64,000 nt of DNA from JBGASG01 sp046328035 (GTDB lineage: Bacteria > Cyanobacteriota > Vampirovibrionia > Obscuribacterales > Obscuribacteraceae), in assembly GCA_046328035.1 (NCBI GenBank), contig JAXLXI010000008.1, forward strand, positions 1-64,000, in the 5' to 3' direction. The position numbers and the translations under genes were made by a program. Under the pieces are notes generated by a model. That model was not told where the DNA came from. It saw only the letters and a program-made list of their open reading frames with translations, and ran no database searches. The first letter of the stretch is position 1. Each line of letters starts with the position of its first letter. This document shows positions 1 through 8,413 of the stretch, piece after piece.

Positions 1-126
1 GCAGTCAGCCCCGCCCATGTGGTGGTCAAATCCGGCATGGCGGTGGTGCCGGTGCGCCACCACGGAGTCGTGACATTCGACATGAACAAAAAGACTTACC
101 GGTTTCTCTTCCCTCAAAAGCCCTGA
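1..126 (+). CDS. C-terminal end of an unknown protein (partial)
   Basis: The frame starting at base 1 is open for 41 codons and ends in TGA at 124-126. The visible tail is rich in valine and ends KKTYRFLFPQKP. I do not recognise the family. The 68 bases between this stop and the recombinase start contain no obvious terminator. Only the end of the gene is inside the window, so the function cannot be assessed. Confidence 0.5.
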   Translation, partial: AVSPAHVVVKSGMAVVPVRHHGVVTFDMNKKTYRFLFPQKP

Positions 127-194
127 ACAGAGCGAAAGACCGATAAAAACCCGCACATATTGATTTGCTCATGCAATAGACATATTATGGTGGC

Positions 195-1211
195 ATGTCA
201 AAGAGTGCCACCAGAGGTAATGTCAACAGTCGCAGGTCACGTACCGGCGATCGCACCGCATTTGATGCCTCGTTGAGACGCTGGGCCGACGAGTACATCA
301 AATATCTGACGCTGGAACGCGGGCTATCAAATAATTCCATCGCCGCTTACAGGCGCGATTTGAAGGCGTTTCTCAAGTGGCTGCCCGAAGGACTTCTGAC
401 CGTCACGCGCCTGCACCTGACCGCCTACCTGGGTGTTCTGAAATCATCCGGCACCAAAGCGTCAACCTTGTCCCGCAACCTGGCTACTTTGCGGGGCTGG
501 TTTTCCTGGCTGAAACTGCGCGATTACATCGCCATCGACCCGACTCTCGATCTGGCAAATCCCAAGCGCGAGAAGATGCTGCCGAAAGTTTTGACTCTCT
601 CTGAAGTAGAAGCGATCATCGCTGCCGCCGAGAGTGCCCGTGACCGCGCGATTCTCGAGTTGCTCTACGGCGGTGGACTGCGCGTTTCGGAATTGACTCG
701 CCTGGAAGTCAAAGATTTGAGCTTGCGTGAAGGAACGCTGCGCGTTTTCGGCAAGGGATCGAAAGAGCGCATAGTTCCAATCGGCACCAAGGCGATCGAA
801 GCTTTATGCAGTTTCTTGCCCGAATTGTCCGGCACCGCATCTGGTGCAACGACCGGTGGCGGACGCGCGCGCCCGACGCTGACGCCGCAACCGATTTTCA
901 AAGACAAGCAAGGCAAACGACTGAGCCGGCTGGTCGTCTGGCAGATAGTCAAACGACTGGCGCTGAAAGCCGGCGTGCGCAAACCGCTTTCCCCGCATAC
1001 GCTCAGGCACAGCTACGCCACCCACCTGCTGGAGAACGGGGCGGATGTGCGTTCTGTACAGGAGTTGCTGGGACATTCGAGCGTCGTGACCACCCAGCTC
1101 TACACGCACGTCAGTCGCAAACATTTACGCGACGCCTATACCGCCGCCCAGCTCAACCTCTCAAACAAGCCGTCGGTGACGGCTCCAGCTGACATTGGCA
1201 TCTCTCAATAA
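195..1211 (+). CDS. Tyrosine recombinase, XerC/XerD family
   Basis: Site-specific recombinase of the phage-integrase family, 338 residues; the usual role of Xer proteins is resolving chromosome dimers at dif. The N-terminal SAM-like core-binding domain covers about residues 25-115 and the catalytic domain about 130-320. All six active-site residues are visible: Arg163 (GGGLRVSEL), Lys187 (FGKGSK), His268 and Arg271 (PHTLRHSYA), His294 (LLGHSS) and nucleophile Tyr303 (TQLYTHV). An insertion of about 20 Gly/Thr-rich residues at 212-232 lengthens it relative to typical 295-300 residue Xer proteins. XerC and XerD cannot be told apart by eye. A solitary integrase is less likely, because the gene is flanked by ordinary genes with no att-like repeats. 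The ATG at 195 lacks a strong Shine-Dalgarno sequence. Confidence 0.88.
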   Translation: MSKSATRGNVNSRRSRTGDRTAFDASLRRWADEYIKYLTLERGLSNNSIAAYRRDLKAFLKWLPEGLLTVTRLHLTAYLGVLKSSGTKASTLSRNLATLRGWFSWLKLRDYIAIDPTLDLANPKREKMLPKVLTLSEVEAIIAAAESARDRAILELLYGGGLRVSELTRLEVKDLSLREGTLRVFGKGSKERIVPIGTKAIEALCSFLPELSGTASGATTGGGRARPTLTPQPIFKDKQGKRLSRLVVWQIVKRLALKAGVRKPLSPHTLRHSYATHLLENGADVRSVQELLGHSSVVTTQLYTHVSRKHLRDAYTAAQLNLSNKPSVTAPADIGISQ

Positions 1212-1387
1212 GATTTAATGTGCCATTGCCAGCGCTCCATATACTGAATCGGTTACCTTTTACATTAAGAACCGCGTGTCACCGATTTGCGGGTTCTGAG
1301 TCGCTGGGTGTTCACCCGAAAAAGCGCAGAGCAAGGGTCCGCTGGACCTTGCAGGACTATCAAACACGTCATTTAGAGAGAATATTG

Positions 1388-2485
1388 ATGCCTCCAAAAA
1401 ACAAAGGCGAGGGAACCAAGATCGCCCAAGCCGCCAAAGATCTCAATGTCACGTCCGTGACCATTCGGCGGTACATTGCCGAATTCGACATTCCCACCAC
1501 CGCCGACGAGAACGGCATTAAGGTGCTGCCTCCGGAAGCCATGGAAGAGCTGCACCTGATTCGCCAGCTCAAAGAAGACGGCATGACCAACCCGAAAGTG
1601 TTGGAAGAGCTGGAAACCCATCGCAAAGCCGCCTCCAAAGCCAGCAAAGCCGAAAAGAAAACCGACAGCAAGAAGTCGACAAAATCAGCCGCCGCCGCGG
1701 CCGAGAAGGCAGAGCCGGAAAAGGTCGAAGTCAAAGAGACCAAAGAGCCACCGGCGAAAAAACGCGCCACCGCTGCTCGCGGACGGCGCGCCAAGGACGA
1801 AGAGCCGGAGGAAGAAGAACAAGCTCCGGCCGCTCCCGCCGAGACCGAAACCGCTGAGCCGGAAGCCGAAGTCGAAGCAGCCGAGGGTGAAGCAAAGGAA
1901 GGGGAAGGAGACGGCGATGGTCGCTCCAAGCACACGCTCACTTGCCAGACCTGCAGCAAAGTGTTTGAGCACATGAATCCGCGCCTGCGCGACTGCCTCG
2001 AGTGCTACCGCGCCAAGCGCAAAGAGCGTCGGCGTGGCGGTGACAAGCATAAGAACGTCATCCAGCACCCGCTCGCTCAGCAAGCGTTGAACAAATCGCA
2101 GCAGGCACAAAGAGACGGACAGCCATCCGAAGATGCGCCGGCGGCGCCGGCTGCCCCCACAGGACGCGGCGGGCGCGAACCGCGCGTCGAACGCGAGCAG
2201 CGCGAACAACCGATTCAAGTTGTCCGTCCGCAGAGTTCTTCGACGATCAGTGCACAGCCCGCCCGTCATCAGGTGCGCAACTATCGCAAAGCCATCGAAG
2301 AAACACGCACGATTACCGCCAACCTCAAACGCCGTCTCGAGCGACCCGATCTGCCCGAAGCCGAGCGTCGCTGGTTGGAGCAGATTTACGCCTACCAACT
2401 GATTTTGCACCAGGGGTGGCGGCACCTGTCCGAGTACAAAGCCGGCAACACAACAGCTGGTGCCGGTGCCAAAGAAAAGGAATAG
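1388..2485 (+). CDS. MerR-like helix-turn-helix protein with Cys4-type motif
   Basis: Unrecognised 365-residue protein with three parts. Residues 1-75 resemble a MerR-type winged helix-turn-helix (AAKDLNVTSVTIRRYI, then a hydrophobic LPPEAMEELHLIRQLKEDG helix). Residues 80-175 are a charged, low-complexity Lys/Glu/Ala linker. A short Cys motif (CQTC ... CLEC, about 15 residues apart) is followed by a very basic stretch and a predicted helical tail. A DNA- or RNA-binding role is inferred from the HTH and the basic Cys element. The open frame extends upstream to 1220, but that segment has no HTH or other conserved look, and ATG 1388 follows GAGAGAATATTG, so I start there. Confidence 0.6.
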   Translation: MPPKNKGEGTKIAQAAKDLNVTSVTIRRYIAEFDIPTTADENGIKVLPPEAMEELHLIRQLKEDGMTNPKVLEELETHRKAASKASKAEKKTDSKKSTKSAAAAAEKAEPEKVEVKETKEPPAKKRATAARGRRAKDEEPEEEEQAPAAPAETETAEPEAEVEAAEGEAKEGEGDGDGRSKHTLTCQTCSKVFEHMNPRLRDCLECYRAKRKERRRGGDKHKNVIQHPLAQQALNKSQQAQRDGQPSEDAPAAPAAPTGRGGREPRVEREQREQPIQVVRPQSSSTISAQPARHQVRNYRKAIEETRTITANLKRRLERPDLPEAERRWLEQIYAYQLILHQGWRHLSEYKAGNTTAGAGAKEKE

Positions 2486-2515
2486 CTCCCCACTGGCAAA
2501 GGTCTAGACTATTTG

Positions 2516-3121
2516 ATGACCCGGTGGAAGATAGGTATTGCGATAACGGCATTGCTGGCGGTGATTCCGCTGGCGGGTTGTATTTCGCAGCATACCGAAG
2601 GTTTGGGCGAATACTGGGCGCCGTCGCCCGGCGACGAGGGGGCGACCTTCGAACCCAACACCCACATGTACAACGCGCCCAAGGGTAACTTCGACGTCAA
2701 GATACCCGGCGCGCCGGTGCACAACCGCGAGTACCAGATCACCACCACCAATGCCAGACAGCGCGTCAAATACGAGACGCCCAATCTCACCTGCGTAGTC
2801 GCCACGGTGAAGATACCCAACAGCATGGTGTGGGAACCGAAGAATCTGAAGCGCCTCAAGCAGTCCGAAATCTTGATGATGCAAAACGACATTCAGGCTC
2901 TGCCCACCCCCACCAAGACCTATCCGGTGACGAGCGACGACGGCACTTACTTCGGCACGCACGTGGAAGGCACCACCCGCGATGGCAAGTATTACCGCAT
3001 TCGCAATTACCTGGACAAGAACCTGCAGATTTCTTATCGCATGATCTGCGTCGGCTCCAAAGACGAGGTCAATTCTCCGGACGCCAACGAGTTTTTCAAC
3101 ACCTTCAAGATCATCAAATGA
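2516..3121 (+). CDS. Putative lipoprotein
   Basis: About 201 residues. It begins with two Arg/Lys residues, a hydrophobic segment and a lipobox ending LAGC, so it is predicted to be exported and lipid-anchored. The mature part has no motif I recognise; its C-terminal layout (SPDANEFFNTFKI) faintly recalls PsbP-like or DUF1795-type proteins, but this is not secure. The start could be TTG 2513 or ATG 2516; I prefer ATG. Its stop overlaps the next start (ATGA at 3118-3121), so the two are very likely co-translated. Confidence 0.65.
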   Translation: MTRWKIGIAITALLAVIPLAGCISQHTEGLGEYWAPSPGDEGATFEPNTHMYNAPKGNFDVKIPGAPVHNREYQITTTNARQRVKYETPNLTCVVATVKIPNSMVWEPKNLKRLKQSEILMMQNDIQALPTPTKTYPVTSDDGTYFGTHVEGTTRDGKYYRIRNYLDKNLQISYRMICVGSKDEVNSPDANEFFNTFKIIK

Positions 3122-3969
3122 AAAACACCGATTCGTTGCGCAAAGGGCTGTCAGAGCTATTCTTCGGTGCCGACGGCAGCGTCGATCGAGTCTGGTCGAA
3201 GCTGACTCCGCTGTGGGAAACATGGAAAGAGCAAAGCGCCGACGCGCTGGCCAAAGTAAATCGACTGGGTGTCTATGTAACGCGTCACGAAGACTCCGCC
3301 GCCACCTGGCAGGCTCGCGCCGAAGACTACGCCGCCCGGGAGGACCACGCCGACATGGTCGTTCAGTGCGAGACGAAGCGTCAGCATTTCCTGCAATCGG
3401 CCGCCGAACTGAAAGAGGAGCAGACCCGCTTCAAAGAAAAGCTGACGCAGACATGGGACCTTTATTGCCGGACGGAAGCGTTGATCACCCGTCTCTACCT
3501 GCAGAAGATCATGATGCGCGCGCTGCCTAAATCGACCAAAGAACGTTCCACCACTTTCGTGGAGGTGGCGCTGGGCATGCAGGATCTGCTGAAGCAGGTG
3601 ACCGGCGGCTCCGCTCAAGCCGACCAACCGACAGACTCGCCATCCACCGCCGCCATGCGCAGCGATCTGCAAGTGCTCACCGACAAGCTGGAAACCCTGG
3701 AATCATCCGTCTTGGAAGCCTATCAGCAAGTGCTCACGGACAAGGGCGAGTTGGAAGCTGAGTCTCCTCTGTCCGCATATCTTGAACGGTTGGGTTCCGC
3801 TGTGAACGAACTGGAGACCGTCTCTGTCGCCAAAGGCGGCACCGGCGAGGCGCTCGACGAGAGAATGGCGGAAGAGCGGCAAGCGTTTCTCGACGATGCG
3901 CTGGATCGAGTCGATGGCGCATTCAAATTGCTGGCGCTGACCGCCACGTATCTCAGGAAACAGCAGTAG
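3118..3969 (+). CDS. Hypothetical coiled-coil protein
   Basis: A 283-residue, mostly helical protein rich in Glu, Leu, Ala and Gln with no signal peptide or membrane segment. Long amphipathic runs around residues 60-130 and 170-240 suggest coiled coils. The start is chosen at the ATG overlapping the lipoprotein stop (ATGA). An open frame continues upstream antiparallel in reading to 2830, but that part lies inside the lipoprotein gene. Translational coupling suggests the product works with the lipoprotein. No family is recognised. Confidence 0.6.
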   Translation: MKNTDSLRKGLSELFFGADGSVDRVWSKLTPLWETWKEQSADALAKVNRLGVYVTRHEDSAATWQARAEDYAAREDHADMVVQCETKRQHFLQSAAELKEEQTRFKEKLTQTWDLYCRTEALITRLYLQKIMMRALPKSTKERSTTFVEVALGMQDLLKQVTGGSAQADQPTDSPSTAAMRSDLQVLTDKLETLESSVLEAYQQVLTDKGELEAESPLSAYLERLGSAVNELETVSVAKGGTGEALDERMAEERQAFLDDALDRVDGAFKLLALTATYLRKQQ

Positions 3970-3976
3970 TTCGTGC

Positions 3977-5548
3977 CTATTTGGTGGCTATCAGTGTATA
4001 GAGCACCAGGTCGTTCAATTTGCCGCGTTTATCAAACAACAGCTTGGGCGTGAACGGCTTGGATGCTACCTCTCGGATATCGAGCACCTGCACTTTGGCG
4101 TTCGTTTTCTGAATCTCGGCGTACACCGTATCCGGTACTATGATCATCGCGCCCGGCGTTTTCAGCAGCGCCAGCGCAGCGTCGGTGTCCTCTACTTCGG
4201 TGACTTCGCGTCCGCTCTGGAAAGTAATCTCGTCGCGCCAATAATGAATGCGCGAATGCACGCCAATCGGTGCTCCGGGAGTGGCTTCCTTAGCCCATTG
4301 CGAGTAGAGAGCCAGCGATTGATTCTTGACCATGGCCGGCAAAAAGACGGTCGCGTAATAGGTGCCTCCGGCAACGACAGCGATGAAAATCGAAGCCACC
4401 GCGATTGAAATACCACGGCGCACCCTGGCGCTTAATTTCTCGTCGGTCAAATACAGCGCCACCAGAATCGCCAGCGCCGGATAAGCAGGCAATTCGTAGT
4501 AGTCGATTTTGCCGCGCGACAGGCTGAAGAAAAGGGTGATCGTAGCCACCCAGGTCCAGAGAAACAGCTGCGGGTGGCAGACCTCGCCGGCGCGCACTTT
4601 GCGGGCGAAAGCATAAAGCGCTGGTGGTACTATGATCGACCAGGGCAAGAATCCTAAGAAGAGCGATTGCACCATGAACCAGATTGGTTTGTGTGTGTCA
4701 TATGTCGAACCGGCGAATCGTTGAACGTTTTCACGGAAAAAGAAGTAAGCCAGCGACCAGGAGCCGTTTGCCTGGTAGGCGCTGAAAAACCAGGGGAATG
4801 CCACCATCGCCGCAGTAATCAGGCCGAGAGCGAAATGGCGCGGTTTCAACAAAGACAGTTGCCTGGTCAAACCGAGATATATAAGGAAGGAAACCGCCGG
4901 CAGCGCGATGCCTACCGGTCCCTTAACCAGGAACGCCAGCCCGGCGCTTAAAGAAGCCGCCCAGAAGAGCAGATCCCGGCGCTTTTGTGTGGCAGCCACC
5001 GTGCCAGCGAATAAAAGACTCATAGTGAGCGTATCGAACATGACGAGCAGCATGTCCGACATACATAGGTAGGCGAAGGATAAAAACATGAAGGACGAGC
5101 CCAGCATCATGACTGATAACAGGGCAACGCGATTTTCACCGCGTCCTTCCGTGCGCCCGATCCAGCTCGCGGCACCAGCCGTGATACCGAGTGTGGTCAG
5201 CGCCGCCAATATAGAAGGAAGGCGTGCAGCCAGATGGCTCACGCCTAATGCTTTGAAGGAGGTAATGATAAGCCAGTAAGTGAGGATTGGCTTATCAAAG
5301 AATGGCTGCCCGTGGTAAAGCGGAGTGACCATGTTCCCCTGCACGATCATCTCTCGGGCACATTCTGAGAAAAACACTTCGGCTCGACTGAATTTCAGCC
5401 AATTGCCGGCGAGCGTTAGATAAAGCACTGCGCAAGCTATTAGGACAAGCCCTAATAGAAGTGCAGTGGCAGGGCGCCCGACGCGCCTCTCCTCCTGGGC
5501 GCGAGGGGCAACCACTGCGGATGCAACCTGTGCAGTAGATGGCATCAT
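3977..5548 (-). CDS. Glycosyltransferase family 39 (ArnT/PMT-like) membrane protein
   Basis: A 523-residue polytopic membrane protein with about 11-12 hydrophobic segments. After TM1 it carries the acidic loop typical of GT-C enzymes (SRAEVFFSECAREM, then GNMVTPLYHGQPFFDKPIL), which in ArnT and protein-O-mannosyltransferases holds the catalytic or metal-binding acidic residue. Family members transfer a sugar from a polyprenyl-phosphate donor on the outer face of the membrane to lipid A, other lipids or proteins; the acceptor here is unknown. A soluble segment of about 100 residues forms the C terminus. It is convergent with the coiled-coil gene, 7 bases away. Confidence 0.8.
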   Translation of the reverse strand: MMPSTAQVASAVVAPRAQEERRVGRPATALLLGLVLIACAVLYLTLAGNWLKFSRAEVFFSECAREMIVQGNMVTPLYHGQPFFDKPILTYWLIITSFKALGVSHLAARLPSILAALTTLGITAGAASWIGRTEGRGENRVALLSVMMLGSSFMFLSFAYLCMSDMLLVMFDTLTMSLLFAGTVAATQKRRDLLFWAASLSAGLAFLVKGPVGIALPAVSFLIYLGLTRQLSLLKPRHFALGLITAAMVAFPWFFSAYQANGSWSLAYFFFRENVQRFAGSTYDTHKPIWFMVQSLFLGFLPWSIIVPPALYAFARKVRAGEVCHPQLFLWTWVATITLFFSLSRGKIDYYELPAYPALAILVALYLTDEKLSARVRRGISIAVASIFIAVVAGGTYYATVFLPAMVKNQSLALYSQWAKEATPGAPIGVHSRIHYWRDEITFQSGREVTEVEDTDAALALLKTPGAMIIVPDTVYAEIQKTNAKVQVLDIREVASKPFTPKLLFDKRGKLNDLVLYTLIATK

Positions 5549-5687
5549 TTGCGACCTACTATTGCAGGGCGGGGTCTTTTCAACATGAACATGTTTTGAG
5601 AAATCAAAGGGAAGAAACGCAGGGAACCAATCTGGTGAATTTCGTCAATTTACATGTGAAAGTCAGCAGTAGCGAGGAGATTCCTGT

Positions 5688-5918
5688 ATGCCCTGGACAG
5701 AACAAGAGATTGCAGATGCGGTCAAAGTGCTCACAGACGCCGCCAAAATCGGTCCAATCGAAAAAGTAACGCTAGAAGAAGAGTCCTACGTGGTTGCAGG
5801 CGAAGTTACCTATACGGATGAAATTTATCTAGAAGCGCTTGAGGAATTGAAACGCAAAAACACACTCAAGCTCGATAACAAATCCGACGAACGAGAAACC
5901 TATAATTCGGCCGCGTGA
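5688..5918 (+). CDS. Small acidic hypothetical protein
   Basis: A 76-residue acidic protein with no membrane segment and no Cys. A GAGGAG ribosome-binding site at 5674-5679 sits 8 bases before the ATG, which supports it as a real gene. The sequence reads as alternating helices and strands and resembles no family I can name. It stands alone between two divergent or convergent genes. About 15 bases upstream of its leader, an AACATG-aa-CATGTT inverted repeat (5582-5595) may be a regulatory site. Confidence 0.6.
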   Translation: MPWTEQEIADAVKVLTDAAKIGPIEKVTLEEESYVVAGEVTYTDEIYLEALEELKRKNTLKLDNKSDERETYNSAA

Positions 5919-5969
5919 CGGCGAGCAAAACGCTTCGTTTAGACCATTTAAGATCAGCCGACTGTCAGC

Positions 5970-7085
5970 CTAAAACGGGTCTGGCAGCTGGTTTGCAGGC
6001 ACGGGCTGCAGCGGCGCGTTAAAAATCTCATTAGAATCTGCTAGACCAGGCGCGCCACCACTTGCGGGGGCGTCACCGGATGTTGTAGCACCGGAAACCG
6101 GTCCCGGGAAATTGCCCGCTGGTGCCACCGCCGATGGTGCAAAGCCACCGCCGACTGCCGGCGCTGTCGGCGGAGCCATTCCGGGCACGCCGTTCGGCAC
6201 GCCGCTCAATGATGGATTGACGGGCAACGGCGATTGGGCGACCTGCACTTCCGGCACCTGCAATCCGCGCGTCAGCCGGACGGGCAACAGTTCGCCTTTG
6301 GCGAGCAGAAATTCATTGCCGCGTTGCACACGTGCTTGAATCCAACCCGGACCCGTGAACATGGTGCTGAACATGCCGGCCACGGACCCGGCGTAATCTT
6401 TGAGGTCGAATCCAGCCCAGCGCTTCTTAGGCGGCTCGGACAGCAAATGATTGGGGTTCTGGTCGATAAAGCCGAAAAACGGCATGTGACTGCCGTCCGG
6501 CAACACCAGTGTCTGCAAGGCAATCTCCAGACTGCCGGCATGCCCGTGCTTCTGATACTTCGCTGGTATGGCGTTGACTACAGTGCCCAAGATTTTGCTG
6601 TGTGGCGCAATTGCCATCCGTCCATTGACGACAAACCCATCATCCAGAGTGAGAGCGAACACATCCCCGTTCTTGGCGGTGCGAGAAGACAGGTCATGTT
6701 CGAGGACCGCCGAAAGGACCGTTCCCGAAGAGACGTAATTGGTCATTTGTCCCGGTGTGCCGGCCGGCGCGCTGCCGCTGATGCCCCCACCCTTCCAGAA
6801 ATCCGGATTAAACTTTGGATATTTGTTGGCATGGCTGCCGCCTGGCTGGAAAGCCGGCGGGGCGCCCTGCAGCTGCTCGCCCATAGGAGCCTGTCCCGGC
6901 TGCCAGAGCCCGGGATGACCGGCAAAGCCCGTGTTCATCATGCCGCTCCCGCTGCCCGGTCCGGCTGAGCCCTGACCCAGTGCCGGTTGAGAGGCTATCG
7001 AAAGCGCAGTCAAAGCGGAAAGCGCCCATCCCGCGAAGCGATACAGTGTCGAGCTTGACTTCAAATCAGTGCGTTGCGTTTGCAT
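5970..7085 (-). CDS. Secreted Pro/Gly-rich protein with TrbI/VirB10-like core
   Basis: A 371-residue protein with a Sec-type signal peptide (charged start, hydrophobic core about 17-35, cleavage near ALGQG). Gly/Pro/Met-rich low-complexity segments lie at about 38-105 and 270-371. Between them, at about 110-235, is a compact beta-rich domain that starts SSGTVLSAVLEHDLSSRTAKNGD and includes GRMAIAPHSKILGTV. This pattern of a strand followed by 'v..G..i..gs.l.G.v' loosely resembles the TrbI/VirB10 or SAF-like beta-barrel of envelope proteins; the match is by feel only. It is divergent from rpsF. Likely envelope-associated or exported, function unknown. Confidence 0.6.
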   Translation of the reverse strand: MQTQRTDLKSSSTLYRFAGWALSALTALSIASQPALGQGSAGPGSGSGMMNTGFAGHPGLWQPGQAPMGEQLQGAPPAFQPGGSHANKYPKFNPDFWKGGGISGSAPAGTPGQMTNYVSSGTVLSAVLEHDLSSRTAKNGDVFALTLDDGFVVNGRMAIAPHSKILGTVVNAIPAKYQKHGHAGSLEIALQTLVLPDGSHMPFFGFIDQNPNHLLSEPPKKRWAGFDLKDYAGSVAGMFSTMFTGPGWIQARVQRGNEFLLAKGELLPVRLTRGLQVPEVQVAQSPLPVNPSLSGVPNGVPGMAPPTAPAVGGGFAPSAVAPAGNFPGPVSGATTSGDAPASGGAPGLADSNEIFNAPLQPVPANQLPDPF

Positions 7086-7198
7086 AATGCCTGTCTACGA
7101 GCCTTTAGAGCCTTTTGTCACAGGGTTAGTGTAATCAAAGGCTCTATATCTGCCTATGTTGAGACTACGAAGCCAACCGCCATGTTAAAATCTGCGCT

Positions 7199-7243
7199 TG
7201 TCCGCAATTAGGGCGGACATATTCCCTTGCCTGCGCAAGCAGG
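7199..7243 (+). promoter_or_regulatory. Structured leader upstream of rpsF
   Basis: Two hairpins lie in the 5' leader of rpsF: TGTCCGC/GCGGACA (7199-7205 with 7213-7219) and CCTGC-GCAA-GCAGG (7230-7243), the latter with a GNRA tetraloop. Many bacteria control rpsF-rpsR by binding of the S6:S18 complex to a leader RNA. Whether this is that motif is inference; I cannot verify the conserved bulge. Confidence 0.35.
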
Positions 7244-7273
7244 ACGCTTAGGACCAGAAGGGAGGTAATAACC

Positions 7274-7597
7274 TTGGCAGAAGCGAAACCCAGAAAATAC
7301 GAATGCGTATTTGTCGTCCGTCCGAACCTCGATGATGACTCCGTGGACCGCACGGTTGCTACAGTCGAAGAGTTCATCAAAAACCAGGGCGCTACCATCA
7401 TGTCAACCGACAAGAAAGGTCGCCGCCGCCTGGCTTACGAAGTAAACAAAATGAGAGATGGCTTCTACGTCATGACGCGGTTTGAAGGCAAACCGGCAAT
7501 CGTGGCGCCGATCACACGCATGATGACACTTTCCGAAGACATCATCCGTTTCCTGGTCGTCAATCTCGAAGAAGCTGCACTGGAAACGTCACTCTAA
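7274..7597 (+). CDS. rpsF: 30S ribosomal protein S6
   Basis: 107 residues with the S6 signature: RKYECVFVVRP strand at the N terminus, KGRRRLAYEVNKMRDGFYV in the middle, and the LSEDIIRFLVV C-terminal strand. S6 binds 16S rRNA with S18 in the platform of the small subunit. It starts with TTG, supported by GGAGG at 7261-7265 with correct spacing. First gene of the usual rpsF-ssb-rpsR cluster; rplI, often fourth, is absent and replaced by the caspase-like gene. Confidence 0.97.
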   Translation: MAEAKPRKYECVFVVRPNLDDDSVDRTVATVEEFIKNQGATIMSTDKKGRRRLAYEVNKMRDGFYVMTRFEGKPAIVAPITRMMTLSEDIIRFLVVNLEEAALETSL

Positions 7598-7637
7598 CCA
7601 GATAACCCATCACACGCCTTTCTGAGGTAAGCCCTGC

Positions 7638-8135
7638 ATGAGCAGCATGAGCAAGATCGTTGTTTCCGGTCGCGTGGTTCGCGCTCCCGAGAAGCGTTTC
7701 ACCCCCAACACCAACGTGGCGGTCACGGAATTCGCTATCGCAGTTGAATCTCCGCCCCGTCCGGACGGTACGGTGGAATCGCAATCGGTGCGAGTCATCA
7801 CCTGGAGAGATCTGGCTGAGCGCTGCGCCAACGAAATTCGTAAAGGCGATCTGGTAGCAGTCGATGGACGGCTCCAGGTCAACAATTTCACCAGCTCCGA
7901 CGGACAAAAACGCCGCGACGCAGAAATAGACGCCATCAGCGTTGAAAATCTGACCGCTGTAGTTGCCTCCGCCGGTGGTGCAGCCAGCTACGCAGACGAG
8001 AGCGGTGAGCCCGCGAAGAAATTCGTCAAAGCCGGAGCCCCAGCAGGCAAACCTGCCGCTGCCGGCGCCCGTCCTGCCAACAAGCAGGAAGACATCGATG
8101 CAATCTTCGCCAGCGACGACGAAATCCCGTTTTAA
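7638..8135 (+). CDS. ssb: Single-stranded DNA-binding protein
   Basis: 165 residues. The N-terminal OB fold covers about residues 3-110 (SKIVVSGRVVRAPEKR, FAIAVESPPR, ITWRDLAERCANEIRKGDLVAVDGRLQ). An Ala/Pro-rich flexible linker follows, then the acidic tip DDEIPF that recruits partner proteins in SSBs. It lies between rpsF and rpsR, the classic arrangement. Two in-frame ATGs (7638, 7647) are possible starts; the first gives the usual length. Confidence 0.96.
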   Translation: MSSMSKIVVSGRVVRAPEKRFTPNTNVAVTEFAIAVESPPRPDGTVESQSVRVITWRDLAERCANEIRKGDLVAVDGRLQVNNFTSSDGQKRRDAEIDAISVENLTAVVASAGGAASYADESGEPAKKFVKAGAPAGKPAAAGARPANKQEDIDAIFASDDEIPF

Positions 8136-8154
8136 CTAAGGAATTGAATAACTT

Positions 8155-8400
8155 ATGCCCAGACATTTTGGAGAAGGCGGTGGCGCACCGCGTCGTAGAA
8201 AAACCTGCAACTTCTGCGCCGACAAAGTCGAATACATCGACTACAAAGATCCAAACAAACTGAAGAAGTACGTCACCGAACGCGGCAAAATTTTGCCCCG
8301 CCGCATCTCGGGTAACTGCGCAACGCACCAGCGTTTCCTCACCGTCGCCATCAAACGCGCACGCGACATAGCCCTGATGCCCTACACCGCTGACGGCTAA
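8155..8400 (+). CDS. rpsR: 30S ribosomal protein S18
   Basis: 81 residues with the S18 hallmarks: RRKTCNFC near the N terminus, YIDYKDPNKLKKYVTERGKI, and the rRNA-binding run RRISGNCATHQRFLTVAIKRARDIALMPY. The cysteines (CNFC and GNC) suggest a zinc-binding form, which is an inference. Partner of S6 in the 30S platform. AAGGA at 8139-8143 is the likely ribosome-binding site. The next gene begins 13 bases after its stop. Confidence 0.97.
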   Translation: MPRHFGEGGGAPRRRKTCNFCADKVEYIDYKDPNKLKKYVTERGKILPRRISGNCATHQRFLTVAIKRARDIALMPYTADG

Positions 8401-8413
8401 AAAGAGCGAAACC

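Noticed and set aside
130..200. Possible dif-like site upstream of the Xer gene
   Set aside because: The AT-rich stretch has no pair of 11-base half-sites matching the dif consensus.
1220..1387. Extended N terminus for the HTH protein
   Set aside because: No conserved features, and the downstream ATG at 1388 directly precedes the HTH domain.
1369..1974. Minus-strand Ser-rich open frame inside the HTH gene
   Set aside because: Antisense shadow of Lys/Glu/Ala-rich codons. The plus-strand frame has a convincing HTH and Cys motif.
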